Of a stretch of DNA of 64,000 nt, positions 8,322-17,329 are shown one piece after another; position 1 is the first letter of the stretch, and every line of letters begins with the position of its first letter. The stretch spans positions 22,635 through 86,634 of the forward strand of contig JAGVMG010000039.1 of the NCBI GenBank assembly GCA_020053915.1, in the 5' to 3' direction. The position numbers and the translations under genes were made by a program. This DNA is from Parachlamydiales bacterium. Its GTDB lineage: Bacteria; Chlamydiota; Chlamydiia; Chlamydiales; Rhabdochlamydiaceae. The notes beneath the pieces are model-generated. The model saw only the letters and a list, made by a program, of their open reading frames with translations. It ran no database searches and was not told the DNA's origin.

Positions 8322-11300
8322 ATGCCATCTTCTACACGTTCTGTTTCTCTGAGAGAAGCTCCTCCTGTTTTCGTTACCATCGGTAAAACCCGCTATCAGC
8401 TGGAAGTGACCGATGAAAAGGGACGCGTGGTCAATAAAGAGCGCGATTGGGCACCTATTGCGAAAAAGATGTTTACAGGTCAACCCCAAGCTCCAGTTCT
8501 CTTCGCCACCCTCGAAGGAGACTTTTCTCCCGTGGACAAAAAATGCAAAGCAGAAGAGCGCTCTGTCAAAATCAAGAAAATGAAATACGATGAGGATACT
8601 GACGCTACAAAATACGCTAATAAAATCGAGATTGAACCGAAAACGAAGAAAAAGATCGAAAAGACAATCGGCAAACTCCTCGGCTCTTACGCGCCCGCCA
8701 AACCCTCAAAGACGGATATCGACGCAATGGATGAGGCTTCTGATGAGGACTCTTCAATTGACGACATGGACGAGGAAGAAGAAGTAAAATCCATTAAGCT
8801 CCCCGCTATTCCTGCATTTCCAGAGAAACCAGCGAGCGACGCTCTCGAAGCTAAGGCAAGTCTCCCTCTTTTTTTGAACAACCATGGGCTTGCAACGACA
8901 CCAGCTAATGACCTCTTTTCTCAGATTCAAGCCCAAGCAAGCGGGATGACAAAAAAAACTGCGATCGATTCTTCAAAGTTAAGACAAAAGACCGCTGAGA
9001 AGCTCGCCAAAACACCGGCGAATCAAATTAGCCAAGAAGACTGCACTAAAATGCATGCAATTCTTCTTCCCACCAACAAAAGCCTGCTACTGACAAGTCC
9101 TAAACCTTTCTTACGTTCTGCTAAAACTCTTAAAGCTGCTGAAGTAAACGCTCTTTTTGCTCCTGGAAAACCCGCCCCTGCCCCAGGATCAACGGAAGCC
9201 AAGCTGCTCACTCAAGCGTTTGCAAACTACATGTACAACGCAACCAATTCGGGTGCCCACCACGATTACCCTCCTTTCTTTTACGAAGCACTCGACGCAG
9301 TGCTCAAAGATGACAAAAAAGTGGACGGAATAGTGATTGTTAAAGGCGCGAAGCCAAACTTTAAGATTGTCCATGTCGGTACGCGCACAGGAACACTCAA
9401 CCCAAGCCGCTCCATATTCCTAGGCGAACATGCAGCAACTGGCTACAGCCAATTCGATCGATCAACTTTAAATGGCATCACAACAGATCCCTCTATCCTC
9501 GCTCATAGTGCGGATGCCAAAATCGCGACTCATTACAGAGACAAACAAGTTAAAATTAAAGACAACGGCGACTGCGCCGCAGAATCTTTAGCGGATGCCC
9601 TCTTCCAAAAAGATAAGCAGTATTATTCTAAAGCAGCCTGGGACATCAAAGTCAAAGAAAAGGGACTTGAGCTGCGTCATGATGTCATGAATCACCTTTA
9701 CGAAAATCCTGAAAAATTCCATGAAGAGAGTGACTTTGCGCAAGTGATCTCAGCGTTTAATCAACTTATGTCAAATAAGTCCGCATTCAAAACTGGAATC
9801 CCAGACAAAAAGACAAGAAAAGCCATCGAAAAACTGACAGGACGCACTCCGGCAAAATACACCGCAGAGGAAAAAAACTTCCTAATCCAAACCTATGCCC
9901 TCTACGGCGCTACACCAAAGCGTTCCTTAGACGGTCTATTCTTCCTCGGCTTTGCAAAATTGACAGATCACCAGATCGTCGTTGTGAAAAAAGTGGCTGG
10001 AAACGCTCAAATCGCTTCTCTCTATACAAAAGAGCCCATTGAAGGGATCAAAAAAGAAGAATGTTTATTCATCTATTACAAAGATCCAGCGGATGGCGCG
10101 TCAACAGGACACTATAACAGCTTGAACCGCGGACATAAATTCTTTAAGGATGGCAAAGAATGCAAAATCAATGGAATCATTAAACAATACAATGCGATCA
10201 ACCTCGCCCCAAGTTTCCACCGCAATGCCTTAATCGAAGCGCTATCTGACGAGGAGCCCGATACAGCAGCTGTGAAACAATGTTTAGATAACGTCAAGGA
10301 ACACGACATCCAGGGTTATCTCGCACTCCAAGCCCATTTCGGAAAACCTGCTTTAGAAAAGGGTGCAAGTGCCATCACAAAGCTCTTAAAAGGGCCGAAG
10401 AACCTTAAAACGATAATGCAAACAGGTTCCCACTTGGAATCGCGCGCGAAATTCTACGCAACCTTAAAGGGATTTAAAACTGGAGACGCAGAATTCATCC
10501 AAAAGAGAATTATAGAGCTAAAAAAATGCGATCCAGTCAGCTACTTAATGCTAGAAGAGCTCCTAGAAGGAAAAGCTCCGGAAAGCAAGGTTAAAAAAAT
10601 TCGTGCAATGCATTCGAAAAAGCCCATGGTTTACTTCGAAAAAGAGATCGAAAAACGCCCTTACCTCTCTGCTCGCGCTGCATTCTTTCAAGCCTTAGAG
10701 AAGGCGCGTACAACAACGAGTCCAGAGAATGAAAAAGCTCTAGTAAAGGCAATCAAACGCTTAGAAAATAAAGATTTACAGGGCTACTTAAGCCTCACGG
10801 AGATGTATAAGCTAGGTAGCACCGCGCTTGCTCAGTCATTGATTAATTCAACAAGCACGACAGAACAGATCGTCTATGCCATCAAGCAAACAGCGCGAAC
10901 TGAGTCTTACTTATCCGCATATCAGATCCTGGCTAAGGCGATAAAAGAATTCGCTAAAGACACTAAAAACAGTGAAAAGAAAGCGGCTCTTATACACGCG
11001 ATTGAAAATCTCAAAGCTACGGATCCCCTCTCATATATGAGAATGAGTATCAGTATAAAGCAAGCAAAACCTGAAGATCATCTGGATCTGGTGCTCGCAA
11101 ATGCAAAGACTAAACCATTATTTCCAGCGTTCCCCGCAGAATACACTAAGGTATTCGCGGCAAGAAGAGACTTCTTCCAAGCCTTAAAACTGCACGAGCT
11201 CAAGACAGGAAAAGCTTACAAAGCGAGCGTCGCAGATGCTCTTGCTGAATTAAAAACAAACGATCGAAATGGTTACGCAATCGTATGTCAGCTTGCCGGC

Positions 11301-11612
11301 GGTGAAAAAGCGCTTAAAAAAGATAGAGCTCTTTTAAAAGCGATCACCCTCGATAAATTCCAAGAGAAACTGTTTGCATCTGCAGCAGTGGCAAGCCACA
11401 GTTCAGAAAGTGACAGTTCCAGTTCAGAAGAAGAGTCTATCAACGCGATCGAACTAGGCTCCAGCGGCGACGATACAAACAACCCTTTCAATCTCAATGA
11501 TAGCTCCGATGACGACAGCGGCATAAGAAGCAGTGACGAAGATGCACCCCTCCAATTACTCGAAATCGACGACGACGGCACCGGCGTTGGCTTCTCAAGC
11601 GACGACGACTAA
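8322..11612 (+). CDS. OTU-family cysteine protease protein with tandem-repeat C terminus, putative deubiquitinase effector
   Basis: The 1096-residue protein has no signal peptide. Residues 1-400 are Lys-rich with an acidic patch around 130-155. An OTU-like catalytic core lies at about 410-610: DNGDCAAESL places Asp414 and candidate nucleophile Cys418, and STGHYNSLN places candidate His597, as in OTU proteases, which cleave ubiquitin chains. The Cys-His spacing (179) is longer than in compact OTU domains. From about 631 to 1010 there are five degenerate ~70-residue helical repeats ending in patterns like LKxxDxxGYLxL. The tail (about 1030-1096) is Ser/Asp/Glu-rich and includes an NPF tripeptide. 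OTU effectors are known from Chlamydia (ChlaOTU) and expanded in environmental chlamydiae. Delivery into host cells is inference. Confidence 0.85.
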   Translation: MPSSTRSVSLREAPPVFVTIGKTRYQLEVTDEKGRVVNKERDWAPIAKKMFTGQPQAPVLFATLEGDFSPVDKKCKAEERSVKIKKMKYDEDTDATKYANKIEIEPKTKKKIEKTIGKLLGSYAPAKPSKTDIDAMDEASDEDSSIDDMDEEEEVKSIKLPAIPAFPEKPASDALEAKASLPLFLNNHGLATTPANDLFSQIQAQASGMTKKTAIDSSKLRQKTAEKLAKTPANQISQEDCTKMHAILLPTNKSLLLTSPKPFLRSAKTLKAAEVNALFAPGKPAPAPGSTEAKLLTQAFANYMYNATNSGAHHDYPPFFYEALDAVLKDDKKVDGIVIVKGAKPNFKIVHVGTRTGTLNPSRSIFLGEHAATGYSQFDRSTLNGITTDPSILAHSADAKIATHYRDKQVKIKDNGDCAAESLADALFQKDKQYYSKAAWDIKVKEKGLELRHDVMNHLYENPEKFHEESDFAQVISAFNQLMSNKSAFKTGIPDKKTRKAIEKLTGRTPAKYTAEEKNFLIQTYALYGATPKRSLDGLFFLGFAKLTDHQIVVVKKVAGNAQIASLYTKEPIEGIKKEECLFIYYKDPADGASTGHYNSLNRGHKFFKDGKECKINGIIKQYNAINLAPSFHRNALIEALSDEEPDTAAVKQCLDNVKEHDIQGYLALQAHFGKPALEKGASAITKLLKGPKNLKTIMQTGSHLESRAKFYATLKGFKTGDAEFIQKRIIELKKCDPVSYLMLEELLEGKAPESKVKKIRAMHSKKPMVYFEKEIEKRPYLSARAAFFQALEKARTTTSPENEKALVKAIKRLENKDLQGYLSLTEMYKLGSTALAQSLINSTSTTEQIVYAIKQTARTESYLSAYQILAKAIKEFAKDTKNSEKKAALIHAIENLKATDPLSYMRMSISIKQAKPEDHLDLVLANAKTKPLFPAFPAEYTKVFAARRDFFQALKLHELKTGKAYKASVADALAELKTNDRNGYAIVCQLAGGEKALKKDRALLKAITLDKFQEKLFASAAVASHSSESDSSSSEEESINAIELGSSGDDTNNPFNLNDSSDDDSGIRSSDEDAPLQLLEIDDDGTGVGFSSDDD

Positions 11613-11670
11613 AAGCAAAATACCCCCCCCGGTCAGGCGGCGCTCGAGAAATCGACCCCTCCTGGTCTTT

Positions 11671-11703
11671 AGGAGCCATTCCCACAAGGAATGGCTCCTT
11701 TTT
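11671..11703 (+). terminator. Intrinsic terminator after the OTU-protease gene
   Basis: A perfect 12-nt stem (11671-11682 with 11688-11699) closes a 5-nt loop and is followed by TTTTT ending at 11703. Confidence 0.9.
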
Positions 11704-11751
11704 CATTAAAGGACTTGTCAACTTCAGCATAAAGATGAAATAATCCGATTT

Positions 11752-11910
11752 ATACCGAACTTGTTTCAAAATTTGGATTTCAGCTGCGATGCCATCTTCA
11801 TCTTTGCGGTCGACTCCATCGACCATGTGCTTAGCTCTGGTCTGATTCATCGACCGCAAATCTGAAGCGCCCGCTTTTCCAAAACTCAAATTTTGAAACA
11901 CGTTTGGTAT
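11752..11910. repeat. 159-nt imperfect inverted-repeat element
   Basis: Outer arms at 11752-11780 and 11882-11910 are inverted copies matching at about 25 of 29 positions. An inner pair at 11803-11813 and 11850-11860 (TTTGCGGTCGA and its exact complement) is nested symmetrically inside. The element fills most of the spacer between the OTU gene terminator and the Nudix gene. It has no T run and ends 28 nt before the next start codon. A MITE-like element, a decayed insertion sequence or a structured leader are possible. Confidence 0.6.
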
Positions 11911-11938
11911 ACCAAAACAACTTATAACAAGCGGTTTT

Positions 11939-12487
11939 ATGAGCACGCATGCCGAGAACCAAGAAGAGCGGGAACGCAACGCGCCTATAAAGCGCGAGGT
12001 GATTTACCAAGGGCGCACTATTACACTAAGATGCGATACGTGGAAGGAACATACTTGGGACATCGTCTTGCATCCAGGAGCTGTCGTGATTATTCCAATT
12101 ACGTCGGAAGGGAAAATCTTAATGGTGAAGCAATGGCGCCGGGCGGTAGGGAAGATCCTGATCGAGCTGCCTGCAGGCACATTGGAAGAGGGAGAGCCCG
12201 TGGCGGTGTGTGCGCAACGAGAGCTGCAAGAAGAAACGGGCTATAAGTCGAATGAACTAATTTCTTTAGGGGGCTTTTACAGCGCACCCGGGTTTTGCTC
12301 CGAGTATCTGCATCTTTTTCTCGCATTAGAGCTCGAAGCTGAGCCTTTAGAGCCAGATAGCGATGAGGCGATCGACGTTATTTCTGTGACCCTTTCTGAA
12401 GCTTGGGATCTGATCAAAAACCAACACATTTGCGATGCCAAAACCATCGCGGGAGTCGCACTCTATGCTCAATTCCAATCCGCGTAA
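11939..12487 (+). CDS. Nudix hydrolase, ADP-ribose pyrophosphatase-like
   Basis: The 182-residue protein contains a perfect Nudix box: G80, E86, R94, E95, E98, E99 and G101 satisfy GX5EX7REUXEEXGU. The N-terminal beta strands and the LHPGAVVIIPI and LMVKQWR segments resemble ADP-ribose pyrophosphatases, which split nucleoside diphosphate sugars into NMP and sugar phosphate. The ATG at 11939 lacks a good ribosome binding site; translation might depend on the inverted repeat just upstream or start elsewhere. It overlaps the next gene by 23 nt, implying coupled translation. Confidence 0.88.
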   Translation: MSTHAENQEERERNAPIKREVIYQGRTITLRCDTWKEHTWDIVLHPGAVVIIPITSEGKILMVKQWRRAVGKILIELPAGTLEEGEPVAVCAQRELQEETGYKSNELISLGGFYSAPGFCSEYLHLFLALELEAEPLEPDSDEAIDVISVTLSEAWDLIKNQHICDAKTIAGVALYAQFQSA

Positions 12488-15400
12488 ATCCACCTCAGCG
12501 CTCAAAGTGGTGCTGAGCATTTTTGCTTGCTTGATCGGGGTGGGAATTGCCCTCGTTTTCTCGGCGCCCAGCATCCTTTCGACCTCTTGGGGCACGCGAC
12601 TCTTAATGGAAAAACTCGATGCGCGCTTTCAAGGCAAAGTGACAGTGCAGAAGCTTGCGCTTACCTTTTGGGGCGCTCAGTCGATCGAAGGGCTGCAAGT
12701 GCTCGATCAGCAGAATCAGATTCTTCTAGATTGCCCTTTGTTCCAAACGGATCAGGCGCTCTGGAAAATTGTCCTTTCTCACAATGTCGGTCATGCGGTG
12801 CTGACCCGTCCTCATGGTTATGTGCGCAATGCACTTCCAAAAATGGCACGCGGACAAGAACTTAATATGTTTTGTGCGGGATTTGTAGGAGCATTTGGGT
12901 GGGATATTTCGAATGTGCGCAGCAACTTCTCTGGATTTTTGCATGTCGAAGAGGGCAATGTCGATGTCTTAAGCGCCGGGATCGATCCGATCTATTTTCA
13001 ACATCTCAATCTCGATCTTGCAGTCCCCTCGAGCGAAGATGAAATCGATCTGAAGCTGCATTGCACAACGCAACAAAGCAAACAAACGGGAACTGTCGAT
13101 ATCCTAGCGCATCTCAAGGAGAGGAATGCAGCGCTTCCTCAGATTTCGATCGATGCGACACTCAATCAACTTCCGGTCCAGGGGATCGATCAGATTCTCA
13201 GTCAGTTCGAGCCGAGGTTGAACCGAGTGCTGTTTTCTGCACTGGGGCCAACTGTCAATATGCATTTAAAAGCAGATTCCATCCAGCAAGCGTTTAATCT
13301 TAGCTGGGATATCAAATCTGCCAACCTCACTGCATCCATTCTCGCGCGTGCAGAAGGAAATCAGATCACACTGACCTCTCCTGCTTTAATCAACTTTACC
13401 TTAACTCCCGAGTTGAGCGCGCAGCTGCCCATTGCCGATCTGAAATTATCTCAAGCGGTCTCTTTTGGGCTTAAACTCGATTCTTTAAACGTTCCTCTCG
13501 ATCACAGTTTAAAGGGTCTTTCCTTCGCGTTGCAACTCAATGCTTCCCAGCCGATTTCTTTTACTTTAGAAAAGCGCCCGATGGTGATCGACACTGTCCA
13601 TTTCGATGTTGTTTCAGGAAAAGCGCAAGGGGAAATGCATTTTCAAGGGGCTGTGCTCGCTCACTTTTCTCAAGTCTCAAGCAATCTCCAGGTACAAGGA
13701 ACCTATTCTCAGTCGCTTCTTCAAGGAAAACTCCAAGTTAACAAACTTCCCGTCGATCTCTTAAAATCCAAAGAGCCTCTGTCTCCTTATGTGGGAGAAA
13801 CTCTCGATGGCACTCTCGCCTTTTCGATTGCTGAGGAACAAAGAAAGCTCGAGCTGACTGTAAAAAGTCCGCTCGTACAGCTAGGTCCTGCCGAGATCGC
13901 TATCGACAAGGGGTTTCAGATTCTCTCCCCCGCTCCCTTTACCTATCTCTTGAAAGCCCAGGCAAACACACCTGTCCAAGGCACCATTCAAGGGTCCGTG
14001 ATGCCATTAAAAGAGGGGCAATATAAAGGCAAAGGAGTTATCCAAATTCCCCACTTTTCTTATGAGACACTCTCTCTTAGCCAAGGCGCATTCCCTTTTC
14101 AATTCGACACCTCCTCTCAATCTGCCTCTTTCGAGATCGCAGCTCAAATCAAAGAAGGCGATCAGCCTCCTGGCACCCTAAAAGGCTCTGGAAAACTTGC
14201 CACCACTGGATTGCAAGCCTCACTCGATGCTCAAAATTTCTCGACCCGTTTTCTCGAAGTGTTCAGCAAAGTCCCTTTAGTTGCTTGGATTGGACCCTCT
14301 GTGCAATTTCAGCTTCAGTTTTCTCAAAACCAGCAACAACAAAGTTTTGCTCTGAAAGGTTCGAGCGCTGAGGCAATAGTTGATCTCGCATTTACATCCG
14401 ATGCTCAAGGGATCAAACTCCAAGGCAATAATGCTCGAATCCAATGGACCTTAACCCCCGAGCGCTATCAAATCATAGACAATTTGCTCTCAGGGCAAAA
14501 AAAGGGTCAAGAGCCTCCGTTTTCACTGAATGGATCCGCGCAATTTCAGTTGTCTCTCACTAAACTCTTCATCCCGAAAAAACAAGACTTGAACTTGGAT
14601 TATGCAGCGCTGCAGATTGCAACCTCCGGAAAGACAAGTTCTCTTTCCATTCTCGATCGCACCTCCCAAGAAAAAATCCTTTTTTCAGAACTTAACTTCA
14701 CCCTCAACCGAGAACAGATCAATTTTCCCATCCAATTGAATGTCTCCACGCAAGTCTCTACAGAAAGCGCGATGAAAAACCAAAAAACCACAGCGAAGTT
14801 GGGTTCTCTTAACTTGAATGGTTCTTTTTCTGGCGTAAGCGACACTTCCTCGAAAATCGATATGAACATTGTCCAGTTCCCCTCGCGTGTGTTTGACCTG
14901 ATTGCTCGAACGCAAGGCGCTGTGAATTTCCCATTTACGACTGTCTTTGGTGAGACCCTCAATGCTAATCTCTCTACCGAGTTTAAACAGCTTAGTGGCC
15001 CACTTAACTTAAGCTTAAATTCGGAGCGCGCCCGCATCTCCGTCATTGGAAAACTCGTAAATGGAGCCCTTGTCCTCGACAAGCCGCTGCATGCTCAGGG
15101 CACCCTCACACCTGAGGTGAGCCGTCTCCTACTCAAAGAGGTCAATCCCCTGTCGATCTCCTACATCTACGCGCAAAATCCCATTTCCCTAGAAATCTCT
15201 CCGAAAGATTTCTACCTCCCCCTCTACCCTTTTCAACTCGAGCGGATCCAGATTGGATCCGGCAGGCTTGAGCTTGGCAAAATTAACTGCCACAATGAAG
15301 GAAACCTCAACGCTGCATTAGGTGTTCTAAAATCCAAGCAGTTTGAACAAAAAAAGGAACTCGTCCTCTGGTTTGCTCCTGCAGATTTTCATCTCTCTCA

Positions 15401-15896
15401 AGGGAAAATCGATCTCGAACGCACTGAAATTCTTCTTTCCAACACCTTTGACATCGCTATCTGGGGGAAAATCGACCTCGTGAAAGACTACGTCGATATG
15501 GTTCTTGGGCTTACAGCTCCCACCCTAAGAATGGCCTTTGGGATCAAAGACTTGCCAGAAGACTATGTTCTAACCATTCCGATGAAAGGCCCTTCCAACA
15601 ATGTCCAGATCAACAAAGGCAAAGCCACCACAAAAATCGCGCTTCTCCTCGCCTGGCAGCAAAAAGGAGCCGCAGCTGAAGCTGCCGGCGGACCTGCAGG
15701 CGCAATCCTCGGCGGAATCTTAAATAAAGTTGGCCCCTTGCCCGGCAATGGAAATGTGCCTCGCGCAAAACACCCCTACCCCTGGGAAATGGGCCGCCGT
15801 GGAAAAGAGAGCTCTCAGCTCGAGCCGTCTGGCAAGAAGAAGCACTTCAAGGCTAAGGAAAGACCGATCAAGCAGATCATGAAAGTGATTCGATAA
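12465..15896 (+). CDS. Large AsmA/TamB-like inner-membrane-anchored protein
   Basis: The 1143-residue protein starts with a basic N terminus and one membrane anchor (about residues 12-35). A very long beta-rich region follows, with short amphipathic strand repeats of the AsmA/TamB/DUF748 kind. The last ~180 residues (FDIAIWGKIDLVKDYVDM, then LPEDYVLTIPMKGP) resemble the AsmA C-terminal module. Such proteins form periplasmic grooves thought to carry phospholipids towards the outer membrane. The start at 12465 places the anchor at the N terminus and lies within the end of the Nudix gene; an in-frame ATG at 12435 is a poorer choice. A specific family assignment would need a profile search. Confidence 0.72.
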   Translation: MLNSNPRKSTSALKVVLSIFACLIGVGIALVFSAPSILSTSWGTRLLMEKLDARFQGKVTVQKLALTFWGAQSIEGLQVLDQQNQILLDCPLFQTDQALWKIVLSHNVGHAVLTRPHGYVRNALPKMARGQELNMFCAGFVGAFGWDISNVRSNFSGFLHVEEGNVDVLSAGIDPIYFQHLNLDLAVPSSEDEIDLKLHCTTQQSKQTGTVDILAHLKERNAALPQISIDATLNQLPVQGIDQILSQFEPRLNRVLFSALGPTVNMHLKADSIQQAFNLSWDIKSANLTASILARAEGNQITLTSPALINFTLTPELSAQLPIADLKLSQAVSFGLKLDSLNVPLDHSLKGLSFALQLNASQPISFTLEKRPMVIDTVHFDVVSGKAQGEMHFQGAVLAHFSQVSSNLQVQGTYSQSLLQGKLQVNKLPVDLLKSKEPLSPYVGETLDGTLAFSIAEEQRKLELTVKSPLVQLGPAEIAIDKGFQILSPAPFTYLLKAQANTPVQGTIQGSVMPLKEGQYKGKGVIQIPHFSYETLSLSQGAFPFQFDTSSQSASFEIAAQIKEGDQPPGTLKGSGKLATTGLQASLDAQNFSTRFLEVFSKVPLVAWIGPSVQFQLQFSQNQQQQSFALKGSSAEAIVDLAFTSDAQGIKLQGNNARIQWTLTPERYQIIDNLLSGQKKGQEPPFSLNGSAQFQLSLTKLFIPKKQDLNLDYAALQIATSGKTSSLSILDRTSQEKILFSELNFTLNREQINFPIQLNVSTQVSTESAMKNQKTTAKLGSLNLNGSFSGVSDTSSKIDMNIVQFPSRVFDLIARTQGAVNFPFTTVFGETLNANLSTEFKQLSGPLNLSLNSERARISVIGKLVNGALVLDKPLHAQGTLTPEVSRLLLKEVNPLSISYIYAQNPISLEISPKDFYLPLYPFQLERIQIGSGRLELGKINCHNEGNLNAALGVLKSKQFEQKKELVLWFAPADFHLSQGKIDLERTEILLSNTFDIAIWGKIDLVKDYVDMVLGLTAPTLRMAFGIKDLPEDYVLTIPMKGPSNNVQINKGKATTKIALLLAWQQKGAAAEAAGGPAGAILGGILNKVGPLPGNGNVPRAKHPYPWEMGRRGKESSQLEPSGKKKHFKAKERPIKQIMKVIR

Positions 15897-16007
15897 CCGG
15901 TACGCTGAGGCTCATTTTTATGGATTTTTTTAAAAATAGAAAGCATTCTAGATAAGCATGGTATAAATTTTTATTTGTGATAGGCGATTTTTGATGGAGT
16001 GTGGCTG

Positions 16008-17063
16008 ATGCCTAGAGAAGTACAGATTCTAGACGGTGTTGAAGCAGTGAAGACAATCCCAGAAGATTATGGGGTAGCTTTAGAGACAATCGTGAACAAA
16101 ATCAAGGCGGCTCAAGTAAGAGCGATAAGGGCGGTCAATTTTGAACTTGTTGCAGTATACAAGGACATTGGGCAGATCATCCATGAGAAGCAAAGTAGAG
16201 CTGCATGGGGTGCCTCTGTAGTCGAACGATTGGCAAAGGATTTAAAAAATCAGTTCCCTGCCATCAAAGGATTTTCATCGCGTAACCTATGGCGGATGAA
16301 GGACTTTTATCTTTCTTATTGCGAAAAAGAGAAACTGACAGCACTGCTGGCAGAAATTAGTTGGACCCATCACGTCTATATTCTTGAAAGATGTAAAGAT
16401 CCTTTGGAGAGAGAGTTTTACATCCGCATGTCGAAGCGAAACGGTTGGAGTTATCGCACTCTCTTAAACCAGATTGAGAACAAAGCTTTTGAAAGGATGA
16501 TGGCCAGCCAGGAGAATTTTGAAACAAATCTTCCTGTACAAGTGAGTCAAGAAGCTAAGCTGTCGGTTAAAGATGAGTATGTGTTCGATTTCCTGGAACT
16601 CGGAGATGAGTACAGCGAACGAGAATTAGAACGGGCAGTTGGCAGGAATATCGAATCTTTTTTGCGTGAGGTTGGAAACGCCTACACCTTTATTGGATCT
16701 CAGTATCGCTTAGAGGTAGGTGGCCAAGATTTTTTTATTGATATCCTTTTGTATCACCGAAAACTTAAATCTTTGGTAGCGATTGAACTGAAAAGAGGAG
16801 CCTTCCTTCCAGAATACGTGGGCAAAATGCAATTTTATCTGGCAGTACTCAATGATACGGTACGTCTTTCAGATGAAAATCCCTCGATTGGAATCATTCT
16901 TTGCAGAGAGAAGAAGCGAATGATCGTTGAGTATGCACTCAAAGACAGCAACAAGCCCATTAACGTGGCTTCCTATAAAATTGTGCAGCAACTGCCCCAG
17001 GAACTAAAAGACCAACTCCCGACCCCTGAACAGATTGAAAAGTTGCTTGAGCACATTGAATGA
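16008..17063 (+). CDS. YhcG/DUF1016 family PD-(D/E)XK nuclease protein
   Basis: The 351-residue protein has the DUF1016 layout: a helical N-terminal domain (FELVAVYKDIGQIIHE, then GFSSRNLWRMKDFY and SWTHHVYILE) and a C-terminal PD-(D/E)XK nuclease fold. Candidate catalytic residues are Asp245 in FIDILLYHRKL and Glu260 and Lys262 in AIELKRG. The E. coli relative is YhcG; members occur as singletons in mobile or defence regions and their role is not settled. I chose the ATG at 16008, 8 nt after GGAG; an in-frame GTG lies at 15999. It stands alone between unrelated genes, which suggests acquisition by transfer. Confidence 0.86.
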   Translation: MPREVQILDGVEAVKTIPEDYGVALETIVNKIKAAQVRAIRAVNFELVAVYKDIGQIIHEKQSRAAWGASVVERLAKDLKNQFPAIKGFSSRNLWRMKDFYLSYCEKEKLTALLAEISWTHHVYILERCKDPLEREFYIRMSKRNGWSYRTLLNQIENKAFERMMASQENFETNLPVQVSQEAKLSVKDEYVFDFLELGDEYSERELERAVGRNIESFLREVGNAYTFIGSQYRLEVGGQDFFIDILLYHRKLKSLVAIELKRGAFLPEYVGKMQFYLAVLNDTVRLSDENPSIGIILCREKKRMIVEYALKDSNKPINVASYKIVQQLPQELKDQLPTPEQIEKLLEHIE

Positions 17064-17317
17064 ACTTTTCGCATGAAACTTTTCCGTTTTTTTACGGTGA
17101 TTTCTATACGTACATGATTAAACTCAAGGGTCTGGTGATCTCGAGAAGCTTGGACTTCATCAAAAATGACACAAAGTAAATCTCCTGCATCGGAAAAAAA
17201 ACCTACTCCAGCGCCTTTTTTAGCTTCTATCGCATCCCCCTTCGGGGACGAACTCCAAGAAATTGTCAAGGGCGCTGAGCCATCGATTGGATGAAAAAAA
17301 ATCTTCTCTCTTTTCAT
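16973..17317 (-). CDS. Possible small hypothetical protein downstream of the aldolase gene
   Basis: A 114-codon frame starts 12 nt after the aldolase stop codon in the same direction. Its first ~80 residues look protein-like, and the segment SDAGDLLCVIFDEV loosely resembles the beta-hairpin of DUF2283 proteins. The last ~30 codons run antisense into the end of the YhcG-type gene and look like noise. No ribosome binding site is visible. It may be a real small gene with a shifted end, a remnant, or chance. Confidence 0.3.
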   Translation of the reverse strand: MKREKIFFHPIDGSAPLTISWSSSPKGDAIEAKKGAGVGFFSDAGDLLCVIFDEVQASRDHQTLEFNHVRIEITVKKRKSFMRKVHSMCSSNFSICSGVGSWSFSSWGSCCTIL

Positions 17318-17329
17318 AACGATTTCGAA

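Noticed and set aside
11494..11979. A minus-strand frame spanning the inverted-repeat element
   Set aside because: It runs through the OTU gene's tail, a terminator and the inverted repeat, and its product is Ser/Arg-rich without domain character.
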